Source of the DNA: Rhodothermia bacterium
Lineage (GTDB): Bacteria; Bacteroidota; Rhodothermia; Rhodothermales; JABDKH01
DNA length: 9,971 bases
Assembly: GCA_018679295.1 (NCBI GenBank)
Contig: JAHHLP010000407.1
Span: 1 to 9,971, forward strand
Direction: 5' to 3'
Shown here: one piece after another, positions 1 through 6,811 of the stretch
How the letters are laid out: each line of letters begins with the position of its first letter
Position numbering within the stretch: the stretch's first letter is position 1
The notes under the pieces: model-generated
What the model was told of the DNA's origin: nothing
The model's input: only the letters and a program-made list of their open reading frames with translations
The model's database searches: none
Translations under genes and position numbers: made by a program

Positions 1-272
1 TGTCTGGTCTCATCGGACTGCGGACGCGACAAGAACTTCTCGAACGAAGGGCGCTCGACGGCCGCTCTTTCAGGGAATCCCCTATTTGAAATTGTCCACC
101 CCTGCTGTATCGTCGGGCGGCGAAAGCTAGTTCTCACGCGCTGATTCTCAGAGAGCTGTCCGGACCGAACTCCGAGAGGCAGCAAACAAAGCTGAACTTC
201 CAGCCGCGATGAGACCTGGCGCGCCATACTATCAACACCATACTATCAGTTGTACCTAAAGAGATTAAATCG
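1..272. other. Left-edge region without a convincing gene
   Basis: No credible complete gene is visible here. Three frames are open across the left edge. A plus frame ends at TGA 87-89 and gives a charged 28-residue tail containing RQELLERRALDGRSF, which could be the C-terminus of a gene starting outside the window. A second plus frame ends at 142-144. A minus frame starts at ATG 225-227 and stays open to position 1 for 75 codons. None resembles a family I know, and the minus frame has a low-complexity, arginine-rich composition typical of a shadow. The part next to the following gene holds an 11-bp direct repeat (224-248), listed separately. An 8-bp palindrome GTCCGGAC sits at 158-165. Confidence 0.4.
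224..248. repeat. Tandem 11-bp direct repeat upstream of the Bor-like gene
   Basis: CCATACTATCA occurs twice, at 224-234 and 238-248, offset by 14 bp and separated by ACA. The second copy ends 24 bp before the ATG at 273, so the pair sits where promoter elements would be expected. It could be a paired binding site for a regulator or a chance short duplication. The repeat contains TACTAT, a weak match to a -10 hexamer. The repeat is seen directly; a regulatory role is inferred. Confidence 0.4.
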
Positions 273-563
273 ATGCCCAGATTCTTGTTGTCCGTGGCAG
301 CCGTAGTACTGCTGAGCGGATGCTACCATGCACAAGTTGTAACGTCCGAGCTGAAGCCGTCAACCGTAGTTGTAGAGGATACCTTTGCGGATGCGTGGAT
401 ATACGGACTAGTTCCTCCCAAAGAGATTGACGTATCCGACAAATGCACATCGGGTGTTGCTAAAGTGGAAACGCGCTTGAGCTTCGTCAACCAGTTGGTT
501 GGTGCCCTTACCTTCGGGATCTACACCCCTATGCACATTCGTGTGACTTGCGGCGAGAAGTAG
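273..563 (+). CDS. Bor/Iss family lipoprotein
   Basis: This 96-residue predicted lipoprotein belongs to the Bor family, named for the lambda lysogenic-conversion protein Bor and its relative Iss, surface lipoproteins linked to serum survival in E. coli. A signal peptide with the lipobox LLSGC puts the lipidated cysteine at C17. The family match is in the C-terminal half: FVNQLVGALTFGIYTP (residues 71-86) parallels FVNGLLGFITLGIYTP of lambda Bor as I remember it, and C58 and C93 lie where lambda Bor has its two cysteines, suggesting a conserved disulfide. Length is that of lambda Bor (about 97). AAAGAG at 258-263 is a reasonable ribosome binding site for the ATG. It is followed after 61 bp by a second small lipoprotein gene. 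No phage genes are visible nearby, so this looks like a chromosomal family member. A serum-resistance role should not be assumed. Confidence 0.85.
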   Translation: MPRFLLSVAAVVLLSGCYHAQVVTSELKPSTVVVEDTFADAWIYGLVPPKEIDVSDKCTSGVAKVETRLSFVNQLVGALTFGIYTPMHIRVTCGEK

Positions 564-624
564 CTCGGCCTCGGTTACCCGCCGGGGATTCTATCTATTG
601 TTGCATACAGACCGGGGGTTCAGG

Positions 625-924
625 ATGAAAAAGGCCATCGTACTGGCGATCGCGATAATCGCATTGCTCCTGCTAACCGGATGTGCTCCAGGCACCAACG
701 AACTTGTGGACACGCCGAACGACCTTGGCGCCACGGCCGGATTCTGGAAAGGCTTATGGCACGGGTTCATCTCGATGTTCACGTTCATCGTATCGCTCTT
801 TTCAGACAAAGTGGCGATCTACGAGGTTCATAACAACGGTGGATGGTACGACTTCGGCTTTCTGCTTGGCGCGATGTTCTTCTACGGCGGAAGCGGAGGC
901 GGAGCGGGCAAACGTTCAAAGTGA
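625..924 (+). CDS. Small lipoprotein of unknown function with hydrophobic core
   Basis: A 99-residue protein. The start is set at ATG 625 rather than TTG 598 because it gives a clean signal peptide (MKKAIVLAIA...) with the lipobox LLTGC, lipidated cysteine C20, and a G-rich stretch with AGG just upstream. After the lipobox comes a polar linker (21-36), a tryptophan- and phenylalanine-rich hydrophobic segment at 38-60 (AGFWKGLWHGFISMFTFIVS is its start), a short polar stretch IYEVHNNGGWYDFGF (65-79), a second hydrophobic patch (80-87), and a glycine-rich basic tail. The FWKGLWHG and YEVHNNGGWYDFGF blocks look like motifs I have seen in small uncharacterised lipoproteins of several bacteria, but I know no function. 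It follows the Bor-like gene by 61 bp in the same direction, so the two may be co-transcribed. Real gene: likely; function: unknown. Confidence 0.8.
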   Translation: MKKAIVLAIAIIALLLLTGCAPGTNELVDTPNDLGATAGFWKGLWHGFISMFTFIVSLFSDKVAIYEVHNNGGWYDFGFLLGAMFFYGGSGGGAGKRSK

Positions 925-1052
925 CCCGTCGGAGGACGAGGCAAACGAAGTTCGAACGTGGCCACACAAAGACACATCCTAACGAGTGACACGCCGAACA
1001 TGATCAAGTGAGCCGACTGGCCTCATCGCAGTCCGGTTGGTGAATCGGTAGC

Positions 1053-1077
1053 GGGGCCTGTCTCGAGACGCCCTTTT
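1053..1077 (+). terminator. Possible rho-independent terminator
   Basis: GGGC at 1054-1057 can pair with GCCC at 1070-1073, and GTC (1060-1062) with GAC (1067-1069) around a TCGA loop, with a two-base bulge. Four T residues follow at 1074-1077. The orientation suits termination of the plus-strand lipoprotein genes, though it lies about 130 bp past their last stop. The T tract is short and the stem has a bulge, so this is tentative. Confidence 0.35.
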
Positions 1078-1123
1078 CAGCCAGGTCGAGACGGTGCTAT
1101 CGGTCAATGATTTGACGGGTGGC

Positions 1124-1783
1124 TCATGTCGACTCACTCGCAATGTTAGGTCGTGGGCGCTCTTCGCTGTCGAGCCGTCGAATCCACCTGGCAAATTGCA
1201 CCGAGGCTACTACGAGTGTTCCTACGAGAGCGAGGAAGATCACCTGATACATTGTCGACGGTGAAGTGCCTACCGGATCCTGAGGGTGCTGGATACTAGA
1301 CGCTCGAGATACCAGGGTCCACGCAAAGACACCGACGACCATGTTGCTCAGGCCGGTGAAGCGCGCATTTCTCAGCCAACGAACCACACCAAGCATCACC
1401 ACAGCCAACGCGAGGATCATCGCGGTAGCTTGGGTTCGCGGTTCGCCCCAGGCAATTAGTACTCCCCAGGACTGATAGGTTGCGATCGCGCTTGTCAACG
1501 CTCCAAGAAACCAAACTGTGAATGCAGTCGTCTGCGATGCCAGCGTCCATGACTCCAGTTGCGGCGTCGGGCGGGCGAGCAGAACAGCACCAAGCAAAGC
1601 CGCTACGGCGAATGCGACCAGGCCCGCGCGAGCCAGCGCGCCGTGCAGCAGCACGATTCTGATGATGGAGCCTAACGTAGCCTCAGGCGGAAGTAACGCC
1701 AACAGAATGGCGGTAATGCCCGCAAGGGCCAAGAGCGATTGGGGCGCGTAGCGCCGTGAAAGGAGAGTCTTCAGTCGAGTCAC
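1124..1783 (-). CDS. Six-helix membrane protein, distantly CcmC/CcsA-like
   Basis: A 219-residue integral membrane protein starting at GTG 1783, the first usable start after an in-frame stop (TAA, 1820-1822). Six hydrophobic segments lie at about 16-33, 43-70, 80-103, 118-136, 145-165 and 179-198. The layout recalls CcmC, the haem-handling protein of cytochrome c maturation. H47 in IVLLHGALA sits where CcmC has its first conserved histidine (VHVPSAW). SWGVLIAWGEPRT (105-117) lies at the tryptophan-rich WGTWWVWDARLT loop. H166 in SSIQHP lies where CcmC has TLHQP. The haem motif is degraded, with only two of its tryptophans kept and the WD replaced by WGEPR. No other cytochrome c assembly gene is visible. 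It may be a divergent haem-handling protein or a paralogue with another job. Membrane protein: near certain; CcmC relationship: plausible by eye only. Confidence 0.7.
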   Translation of the reverse strand: MTRLKTLLSRRYAPQSLLALAGITAILLALLPPEATLGSIIRIVLLHGALARAGLVAFAVAALLGAVLLARPTPQLESWTLASQTTAFTVWFLGALTSAIATYQSWGVLIAWGEPRTQATAMILALAVVMLGVVRWLRNARFTGLSNMVVGVFAWTLVSRASSIQHPQDPVGTSPSTMYQVIFLALVGTLVVASVQFARWIRRLDSEERPRPNIASEST

Positions 1784-2027
1784 CGGCCGGCCGAAATGAT
1801 GTCCTTTTGTCGCACCAAGTTACCGATTGGAGCCTTCGTTTCGAAGTAGTTTGCTGGTGGCCCGCCATTCAGACTGGTGACCAAATTAACCGACGCCAGC
1901 TTGGCTCCTCCTGAGATTTCGGGATTCGCCTACAGCGTCTGTGATCCGACATCCTTTCATTCACGAGTGCCTCGATACACACTTGTGCTTCAACCTAGAA
2001 TTAGCCGGGGATATCTTGCCCTCTTGA
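1784..2027. promoter_or_regulatory. Divergent intergenic region
   Basis: These 244 bp separate the start codons of two divergently transcribed membrane-protein genes and must hold promoters for both. I cannot pick convincing ones. TAGAAT at 1996-2001 is a fair -10 for the metal transporter, but no -35 lies at a suitable distance. No metal-regulator operator is recognisable by eye. A strong ribosome-binding-like AGGAGGAG occurs on the minus strand at 1905-1912 but has no start codon at a useful distance. Confidence 0.35.
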
Positions 2028-2846
2028 ATGATTGACTGGCTCAGTGAACTCACTCCCGTCACCCAGGCGCTGGTCGCCGGAATCTTCACGTGGTCGGTTA
2101 CAGCGGCGGGCGCTGCGCTGGTAGTTTTCACCGGCACAGTGTCTCAGCGGCTGCTCGACTCCCTACTCGGATTCGCGGCGGGTGTGATGATAGCGGCGAG
2201 TTTCTGGTCCCTCCTTGCTCCCTCAATCGAGATGTCCGAAGCGATGGGCCTCACGGCGTGGCTTCCGGCAACCGTAGGATTTGCCCTCGGGGGCTTGTTT
2301 CTCCGGATTGCAGATGAGCTGTTGCCGCACTTGCACCCCGGTCTGCCCGTACGACGGGCCGAAGGGATCAAGACAACCTGGCATCGATCAACCCTGCTTG
2401 TCCTTGCAATTACGTTGCACAACATCCCGGAAGGCCTGGCGGTGGGCGTGGCCTTCGGCGCGGTTGGTGTGGGCGTGGCCGGAGCGGACGCTTCTCTTTC
2501 AGCGGCCGCCGCTCTCGCCATCGGCATCGGCATCCAGAACTTCCCCGAGGGCATAGCGGTGGCGATGCCGCTTCGCGGAGGGGGCACTTCCAGGTTCAAG
2601 AGCTTTTGGTACGGCCAGTTGTCAGCGATCGTCGAGCCGATTGCGGCCGTTGTTGGGGCTGCCGCCGTTCTCACTTTCCAGCCCATCCTTCCGTATGCGC
2701 TCGCATTTGCCGCTGGCGCGATGATCTACGTGGTTGTCGAGGAGCTAATCCCCGAGTCACACTACCACGAGAACACAGATTTGGCCACGACCGCAACGGT
2801 GTTCGGCTTTATCGTGATGATGGTGCTGGATGTGGCCCTGGGGTGA
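2028..2846 (+). CDS. ZIP family metal transporter (GufA-like)
   Basis: A 272-residue inner-membrane transporter of the ZIP family, moving divalent metal ions such as Zn2+ into the cytoplasm. About eight hydrophobic segments are visible. The hallmark metal-site motifs are intact: HNIPEG at 131-136 in helix 4 and QNFPEG at 170-175 in helix 5, followed by the typical AVAMPLR. E203 in SAIVEPIA and E238/E239 in VVEELIPES are further conserved acidic positions. A histidine-containing loop LPHLHPG (99-105) precedes helix 4, as is usual in the GufA branch. Length matches that branch. The ATG at 2028 has only a weak ribosome binding site but begins a sensible N-terminus. The gene is divergent from the CcmC-like gene. 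Substrate (zinc, possibly iron or manganese) is inferred from the family. Confidence 0.93.
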   Translation: MIDWLSELTPVTQALVAGIFTWSVTAAGAALVVFTGTVSQRLLDSLLGFAAGVMIAASFWSLLAPSIEMSEAMGLTAWLPATVGFALGGLFLRIADELLPHLHPGLPVRRAEGIKTTWHRSTLLVLAITLHNIPEGLAVGVAFGAVGVGVAGADASLSAAAALAIGIGIQNFPEGIAVAMPLRGGGTSRFKSFWYGQLSAIVEPIAAVVGAAAVLTFQPILPYALAFAAGAMIYVVVEELIPESHYHENTDLATTATVFGFIVMMVLDVALG

Positions 2847-3064
2847 TCGGCTGCTGCCGTGGCTGTCCGAGCATATGTCCTCGTGGCACTGCATGTTTTA
2901 CGCTCGACCGATCCTCACAAACGATCAACTGTCGTGCTCGCCGCCCACAAATCGGATCGTAGACATCCAAAAACCAATCCAGTGCGTTGCAACTATTGAC
3001 AATCTGCCTAACTCCGAGTTGCTTAGGGTTCGCGACACCAATTAATACTCTGTGACGTCCGAAA
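2847..3064. other. Intergenic region before the FG-GAP gene
   Basis: A 218-bp gap with no credible gene; the short open frames here resemble nothing and lack ribosome binding sites. A perfect TTGACA at 2996-3001 could be a -35 element, but the -10 position 16-18 bp downstream is poor. A second weak pair is TTGCTT 3019-3024 and TAATAC 3043-3048. No terminator-like hairpin with a T tract follows the transporter gene. Confidence 0.3.
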
Positions 3065-4612
3065 ATGGCACCACCACGTTTCAACGAGACCATAATTCTG
3101 GCGGTCATCCTTGCTCTAACGACCGGCGTCGCTGCTGCTCAAAGTCAACAGAAAGTTATGGCTGCAGATGGCAGCCAGAACGACTTCTTTGGCATGTCGG
3201 TCTCGCTTCGGGGGGAGCTTGCGGTCGTGGGTACCAGTGCGACGTCGGGAGCGGCCTACGTTATCCGGCCTCAGTGCCATGCGGGGCCGTGCCAGTGGCA
3301 AGAAGAACAGAAGCTTACCTCCGGCATGTTCGGAGACCGATTTGGCTTTGCCGTGGCGGGAAGCGGTAGACGCGTTGTGGTGGGGGCCCCGGAGGACTCA
3401 AATGAGAAAGGGGTAGGCGCCGGTTCGGCCTATCTGTTCGCATACGACGGCGAACAATGGAGCCTCGAGCAAACCATCACTGCGAGTGACGGCGAGGCAT
3501 ATGACGCCTTTGGTCACAGCGTTGCGATGGATGGAAATCTCATGGTCGTCGGATCGCCCATGGGAGACACCGGGGGGATGAATCCAATGATGTCCGGGTC
3601 CGCCTACGTCTTTCGGCATGACGGAACCGGTTGGATTGAGGAGCAGGAACTCGTGCCGCACGATCCCGCGATGGCCGATCGGTTCGCGAATTCGGTTGCG
3701 ATCCAGGGAAGCCGAATTGTCGTTGGCGCGCCTCGAAACGATAATGGGCTCGGGATGAACGCCGGCGCCATCTACATCTTCCGTCGATCGGATTGTCCCA
3801 CGTCTGAGACCTGCACATGGGTACTCGAGCAGAAGGTCCTCGCCAGTGACGGAGCGGCAAGTGACTTCTTTGGCTCCTCCGTTGCCATTGACGGCAATCG
3901 CATCGTCGGAGGGGCGTGGAAAGGCGATCACGCGCCCGGTATGGAGTCAGGAGCCGCTTATGCGTTCCGACACGACGGAACGCAGTGGAACGAGGAACAG
4001 AAGCTTGTGGCAGACGACGCGGAATCGGGTGATCAGTTTGGGGGGCAAGTGACCGTCAGCGGTTCACGCATCGTCATCGCCGCCAACGCCGACAGCAACG
4101 ACAACGGCGAGCGATCAGGTTCGGCATATTCGTTTCGCTTTGACGGTGAGAACTGGGTACAGGAGAATAAGCTGATGGCGGGTGACGGCGCTCCGAATGA
4201 CCGCTTTCCGCTGTCGGTGTCGCTGGACGGCGATCGAGCGATCATGGGCATGCCGTTCGACGAAAACGACAACGGTATTCTGGCAGGGTCGGCATACGTC
4301 TTCGAGTTCGCCAGGACTGTAGATGTCAAGCCGAATGAAGCCGTTCGGTCGACGTATAGGCTCGACCAGAACAGGCCTAATCCGGCTACCCTGTCGACCA
4401 TCGTTTCGTTTGAATTACCGACCGCAAGTGAGGTACACTTGACTCTCATCGATGTGCTGGGCCGCCGGGTCAAGGAAGTCATGTCGGACAGGATGGGACC
4501 CGGAGTCCACGAGAAGCAGGTCGACGTCTCCCATCTTCCCGCAGGTGTTTACTACTACCGTCTCGAGGCGGATGATTACGCTGAGACGAAACGAATGGTC
4601 GTCATCAAGTAG
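3065..4612 (+). CDS. Secreted FG-GAP seven-bladed propeller with T9SS sorting domain
   Basis: A 515-residue exported protein. Residues 1-25 form a signal peptide with likely cleavage after VAAA, before QSQ. Seven repeats of about 50 residues follow (about 32-422). Each carries a D-x-F(G) turn, a V-x-x-x-G-x-x-x-V/I-V-G strand pair and a closing G(S/A)AY-x-F strand, such as FGDRFGFAVAGSGRRVVVGA and SGSAYVFRHDG. This is the FG-GAP_2 pattern, and seven copies make one complete beta-propeller. Residues 431-515 are a type A T9SS C-terminal sorting domain, with QNRPNP near its start, LPAGVYYYRL in the middle and the terminal KRMVVIK. The protein should cross the outer membrane by the type IX system and be released or anchored at the cell surface. 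Blades 1 and 4 carry paired cysteines (C71/C76 and C244/C250). No catalytic domain is visible, so binding or adhesion is the likely role. Confidence 0.92.
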   Translation: MAPPRFNETIILAVILALTTGVAAAQSQQKVMAADGSQNDFFGMSVSLRGELAVVGTSATSGAAYVIRPQCHAGPCQWQEEQKLTSGMFGDRFGFAVAGSGRRVVVGAPEDSNEKGVGAGSAYLFAYDGEQWSLEQTITASDGEAYDAFGHSVAMDGNLMVVGSPMGDTGGMNPMMSGSAYVFRHDGTGWIEEQELVPHDPAMADRFANSVAIQGSRIVVGAPRNDNGLGMNAGAIYIFRRSDCPTSETCTWVLEQKVLASDGAASDFFGSSVAIDGNRIVGGAWKGDHAPGMESGAAYAFRHDGTQWNEEQKLVADDAESGDQFGGQVTVSGSRIVIAANADSNDNGERSGSAYSFRFDGENWVQENKLMAGDGAPNDRFPLSVSLDGDRAIMGMPFDENDNGILAGSAYVFEFARTVDVKPNEAVRSTYRLDQNRPNPATLSTIVSFELPTASEVHLTLIDVLGRRVKEVMSDRMGPGVHEKQVDVSHLPAGVYYYRLEADDYAETKRMVVIK

Positions 4613-4699
4613 AAAGCACAAACGCCCCGTCGCGCCCCACGGCCACCCGACGACTCGAACACGCATGACTGTATCAACGAGCATGGAAGGTGCGGACAA

Positions 4700-6781
4700 A
4701 TGAGATCTGGACCTTCGGCTCGTTCGATCAGACTGATCGCGGCCGCTCTCGTCCTTGCGCAGTCCCTGCCAGCGGTCACGGCTACGGATGCGCAACCTTC
4801 GCGGCCGTTCGCACCCGAAGATGTCTTCCAATTGGAATGGGCTACCGAGCCCCAAATCAGCCCAGACGGACGGTACGTCGTCTACGTTCGGAATGGGATG
4901 GACATCATGAACGACCGCAGGCAGCGCCGTCTGTGGATCATAGCCACCGATGGGACGGGCCACCGCAAGCTGACCCTCCACGAAGGCAATGAGTCGTCAC
5001 CCCGCTGGTCGCCGGACGGCACGCGCGTTGTCTACGTACGCGGAACGGAGGCCGGCGCCGAGATCTACGTGCAATGGATGGACACGGGACAAACAGCCCG
5101 GCTCACGCAACTCGAGAGATCCCCTTCTGGCCTTTCCTGGTCCCCAGACGGAACTCGACTGGCGTTCTCGATGCTCGTACCCAAGGATGAGCCGAAGCTC
5201 GATGTCAAGATGCCATCGCCTCCCAAGGGGGCCATATGGGCGGACGAGCCCCGCGTCGTCACTCGGGTCCGTCATGAGGCCGATGGCAGCGGCTACATCG
5301 AACCAGGATACCGCCACCTGTTCGTTGTGCCGGCGGAGGGCGGCACCCCTAGACAGGTGACGACGGGAGACTTTCAACACGGTGGCACGCCAAGCTGGCT
5401 GCCAGATGGGACGGGGCTCGTCTTCTCGGCCAACCGCATAGAGGATTGGGAGCACGATCACGTCGAATCCGAGGTGCATGTGGTCGCGCTCGCCGACCAG
5501 GAAATCATAACACTCACGGATCGCGACGGCCCCGACACGCGTCCGGCGGTATCTCCCGACGGGAGTCGAATCGCATACCTTGGGTTCGACGACCGTGTCA
5601 CAACCTTCCAAAACACGCGAGTCTATCTGATGAACGTCGACGGAAGCGGCCGTCGGCTTCTCACCGAGGCATCCGATCTCAGCTTTGACACGGTCGTGTG
5701 GCACCCGGACGGTGACGGTCTGTATGTGAGTTACGAGAGTTCAGGGGTGAGGCACATTGCTCACCTGACGCTGGACGGCTCGCTTCATCCGCTGATCGAC
5801 CAGATGGGCGGTACCGTGATCGGTCGACCGTACATCGGCGGATCCTTCACTGTCTCCGAAACCGGTTGGATCACCTACACGCACAGCCGCTCCACGCGAC
5901 CCGCAGACGTGGCCGTTACGCAAGGCCCAAAGTCGGGTCTGCGCGTACTCACCAGCCTCAACAAGGATTTGCTGGCCGATCGCACGCTCGGAGATGTGGA
6001 ATCGATAACGTGGACCTCGTCTCTCGATAACCGTCGAATTCAAGGATGGGTTGTAAAGCCACCCGACTTCGACCCGAATCTCCAATATCCTTTCCTCCTG
6101 GAAATCCACGGTGGACCGATCAGCGCGTACGGTCCCCACTTCTCTCCGGAGATTCAGCTGTACGCTGCGGCCGGATACGTAGTCCTGTACGCGAACCCGA
6201 GGGGCAGTACGGGCTACGGAGAGGAGTTCGCCAACCTGCTGCACCACGACTATCCGGGCGGCGACTACAACGACCTGATGAGTGGAGTCGACGCCGTGCT
6301 GGAGGCATCATACGTAGACCCGGAGCAACTTTTCGTAACCGGCGGCAGCGCCGGCGGCACGATGACCGCGTGGATCGTCGGTTCGACGGACCGTTTTCGC
6401 GCTGCCGTTGTGACTAAGCCCGTGATGAACTGGTATTCCAAGGTCCTCGTAGCTGACAATTGGCCCTACTACCATGACTACCGATATCCCGGCAGCCCCT
6501 GGGAAAACCCGGAAGCCTATCTGGCTGAGTCGCCGATCTCGCTCGCGGGCAACGTGAGCACGCCGACGATGGTCATGGTGGGTGCCGACGATCTGCGGAC
6601 ACCGCTATCCGAAGCCAAGCAACTCTACCATGCCCTTACGTTCCGCAAGATCGACACGGCGCTGGTCGAGATACCCGGCGCTTCGCACAACATTGCCCGC
6701 CGGCCCAGTCAACTGATCGCGAAGGTGGCCTATACGCTCGCGTGGTTTGCAACATATCGGGCCTCTGTGGAATTCGATTGA
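4700..6781 (+). CDS. Exported S9 family serine peptidase (prolyl-oligopeptidase type)
   Basis: A 693-residue peptidase that should cleave short peptides in the periplasm or outside the cell. GGAAGG at 4685-4690 lies 9 bp before the ATG, a strong ribosome binding site. Residues 1 to about 28-31 are a signal peptide (cleavage near AVTA or TDA). The N-terminal half is a beta-propeller with at least six PD40/TolB-like strands, recognisable by SPDG-type motifs near residues 54, 104, 148, 234, 285 and 335. The C-terminal half is the alpha/beta-hydrolase: HGGP at 470-473, PRGSTGYG from 500, nucleophile S550 in GGSAGG, Asp D630 (or D631) in GADDLRTP, and H663 in GASHNIARRPSQ. The TAWIVGSTDRFRAAV and KPVMNWYS blocks match the acylaminoacyl-peptidase-like branch. 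The triad looks complete. The gene follows the FG-GAP gene by 87 bp with no visible terminator, so co-transcription is possible. Confidence 0.95.
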   Translation: MRSGPSARSIRLIAAALVLAQSLPAVTATDAQPSRPFAPEDVFQLEWATEPQISPDGRYVVYVRNGMDIMNDRRQRRLWIIATDGTGHRKLTLHEGNESSPRWSPDGTRVVYVRGTEAGAEIYVQWMDTGQTARLTQLERSPSGLSWSPDGTRLAFSMLVPKDEPKLDVKMPSPPKGAIWADEPRVVTRVRHEADGSGYIEPGYRHLFVVPAEGGTPRQVTTGDFQHGGTPSWLPDGTGLVFSANRIEDWEHDHVESEVHVVALADQEIITLTDRDGPDTRPAVSPDGSRIAYLGFDDRVTTFQNTRVYLMNVDGSGRRLLTEASDLSFDTVVWHPDGDGLYVSYESSGVRHIAHLTLDGSLHPLIDQMGGTVIGRPYIGGSFTVSETGWITYTHSRSTRPADVAVTQGPKSGLRVLTSLNKDLLADRTLGDVESITWTSSLDNRRIQGWVVKPPDFDPNLQYPFLLEIHGGPISAYGPHFSPEIQLYAAAGYVVLYANPRGSTGYGEEFANLLHHDYPGGDYNDLMSGVDAVLEASYVDPEQLFVTGGSAGGTMTAWIVGSTDRFRAAVVTKPVMNWYSKVLVADNWPYYHDYRYPGSPWENPEAYLAESPISLAGNVSTPTMVMVGADDLRTPLSEAKQLYHALTFRKIDTALVEIPGASHNIARRPSQLIAKVAYTLAWFATYRASVEFD

Positions 6782-6795
6782 CTTGCTTCGTGGCG

Positions 6796-6807
6796 TCACC
6801 CGGGTGA
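6796..6807. terminator. 12-bp palindrome between convergent genes
   Basis: TCACCCGGGTGA is a perfect palindrome in the 30-bp gap between the stop codons of the peptidase (plus) and the kinase (minus). It could fold on either strand and serve as a compact bidirectional terminator, but only about 4 bp can pair outside the loop and no T tract follows in either direction. Weak call. Confidence 0.25.
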
Positions 6808-6811
6808 ACCG

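Noticed and set aside
598..624. TTG start nine codons upstream for the second lipoprotein
   Set aside because: The extension puts His, Asp and Arg before the signal peptide; the ATG at 625 gives the normal MKK lipoprotein start.
1008..1080. Possible tRNA-like segment with GGTTGGTGAATCGGTAGC
   Set aside because: It resembles a D-arm superficially, but no acceptor stem, anticodon arm or TTCGA T-loop can be paired around it.
1905..1912. Strong AGGAGGAG ribosome-binding-like sequence on the minus strand
   Set aside because: No ATG, GTG or TTG follows at 5-12 bases, and the membrane-protein frame is closed by a stop at 1820-1822 between this site and its start.
2830..3045. A 71-codon plus-strand frame starting inside the end of the ZIP gene
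   Set aside because: It overlaps the transporter's C-terminus, and its product is cysteine- and proline-scattered with no recognisable motif or ribosome binding site.
3150..4320. Repetitive DNA in the FG-GAP gene considered as a tandem or CRISPR-like array
   Set aside because: The periodicity is in the protein (about 50 residues) and the DNA copies are strongly diverged; there are no identical repeats with unique spacers.
4665..4703. A 12-codon upstream frame whose TGA overlaps the peptidase ATG (ATGA)
   Set aside because: It has no ribosome binding site of its own, whereas the peptidase start has a strong one (GGAAGG). The ATGA overlap is probably chance.
4997..5704. A 235-codon minus-strand open frame inside the peptidase gene
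   Set aside because: It lies wholly antisense to a gene with a complete catalytic triad and propeller motifs. Its product is rich in Arg, Gly and Val without any family pattern, as expected of a shadow frame in GC-rich DNA.
5741..6247. A 168-codon minus-strand open frame, and similar ones at 4415-4981, 3398-3931 and 2144-2686
   Set aside because: All are antisense to well-supported genes, lack ribosome binding sites and show no domain, signal peptide or periodicity of their own.
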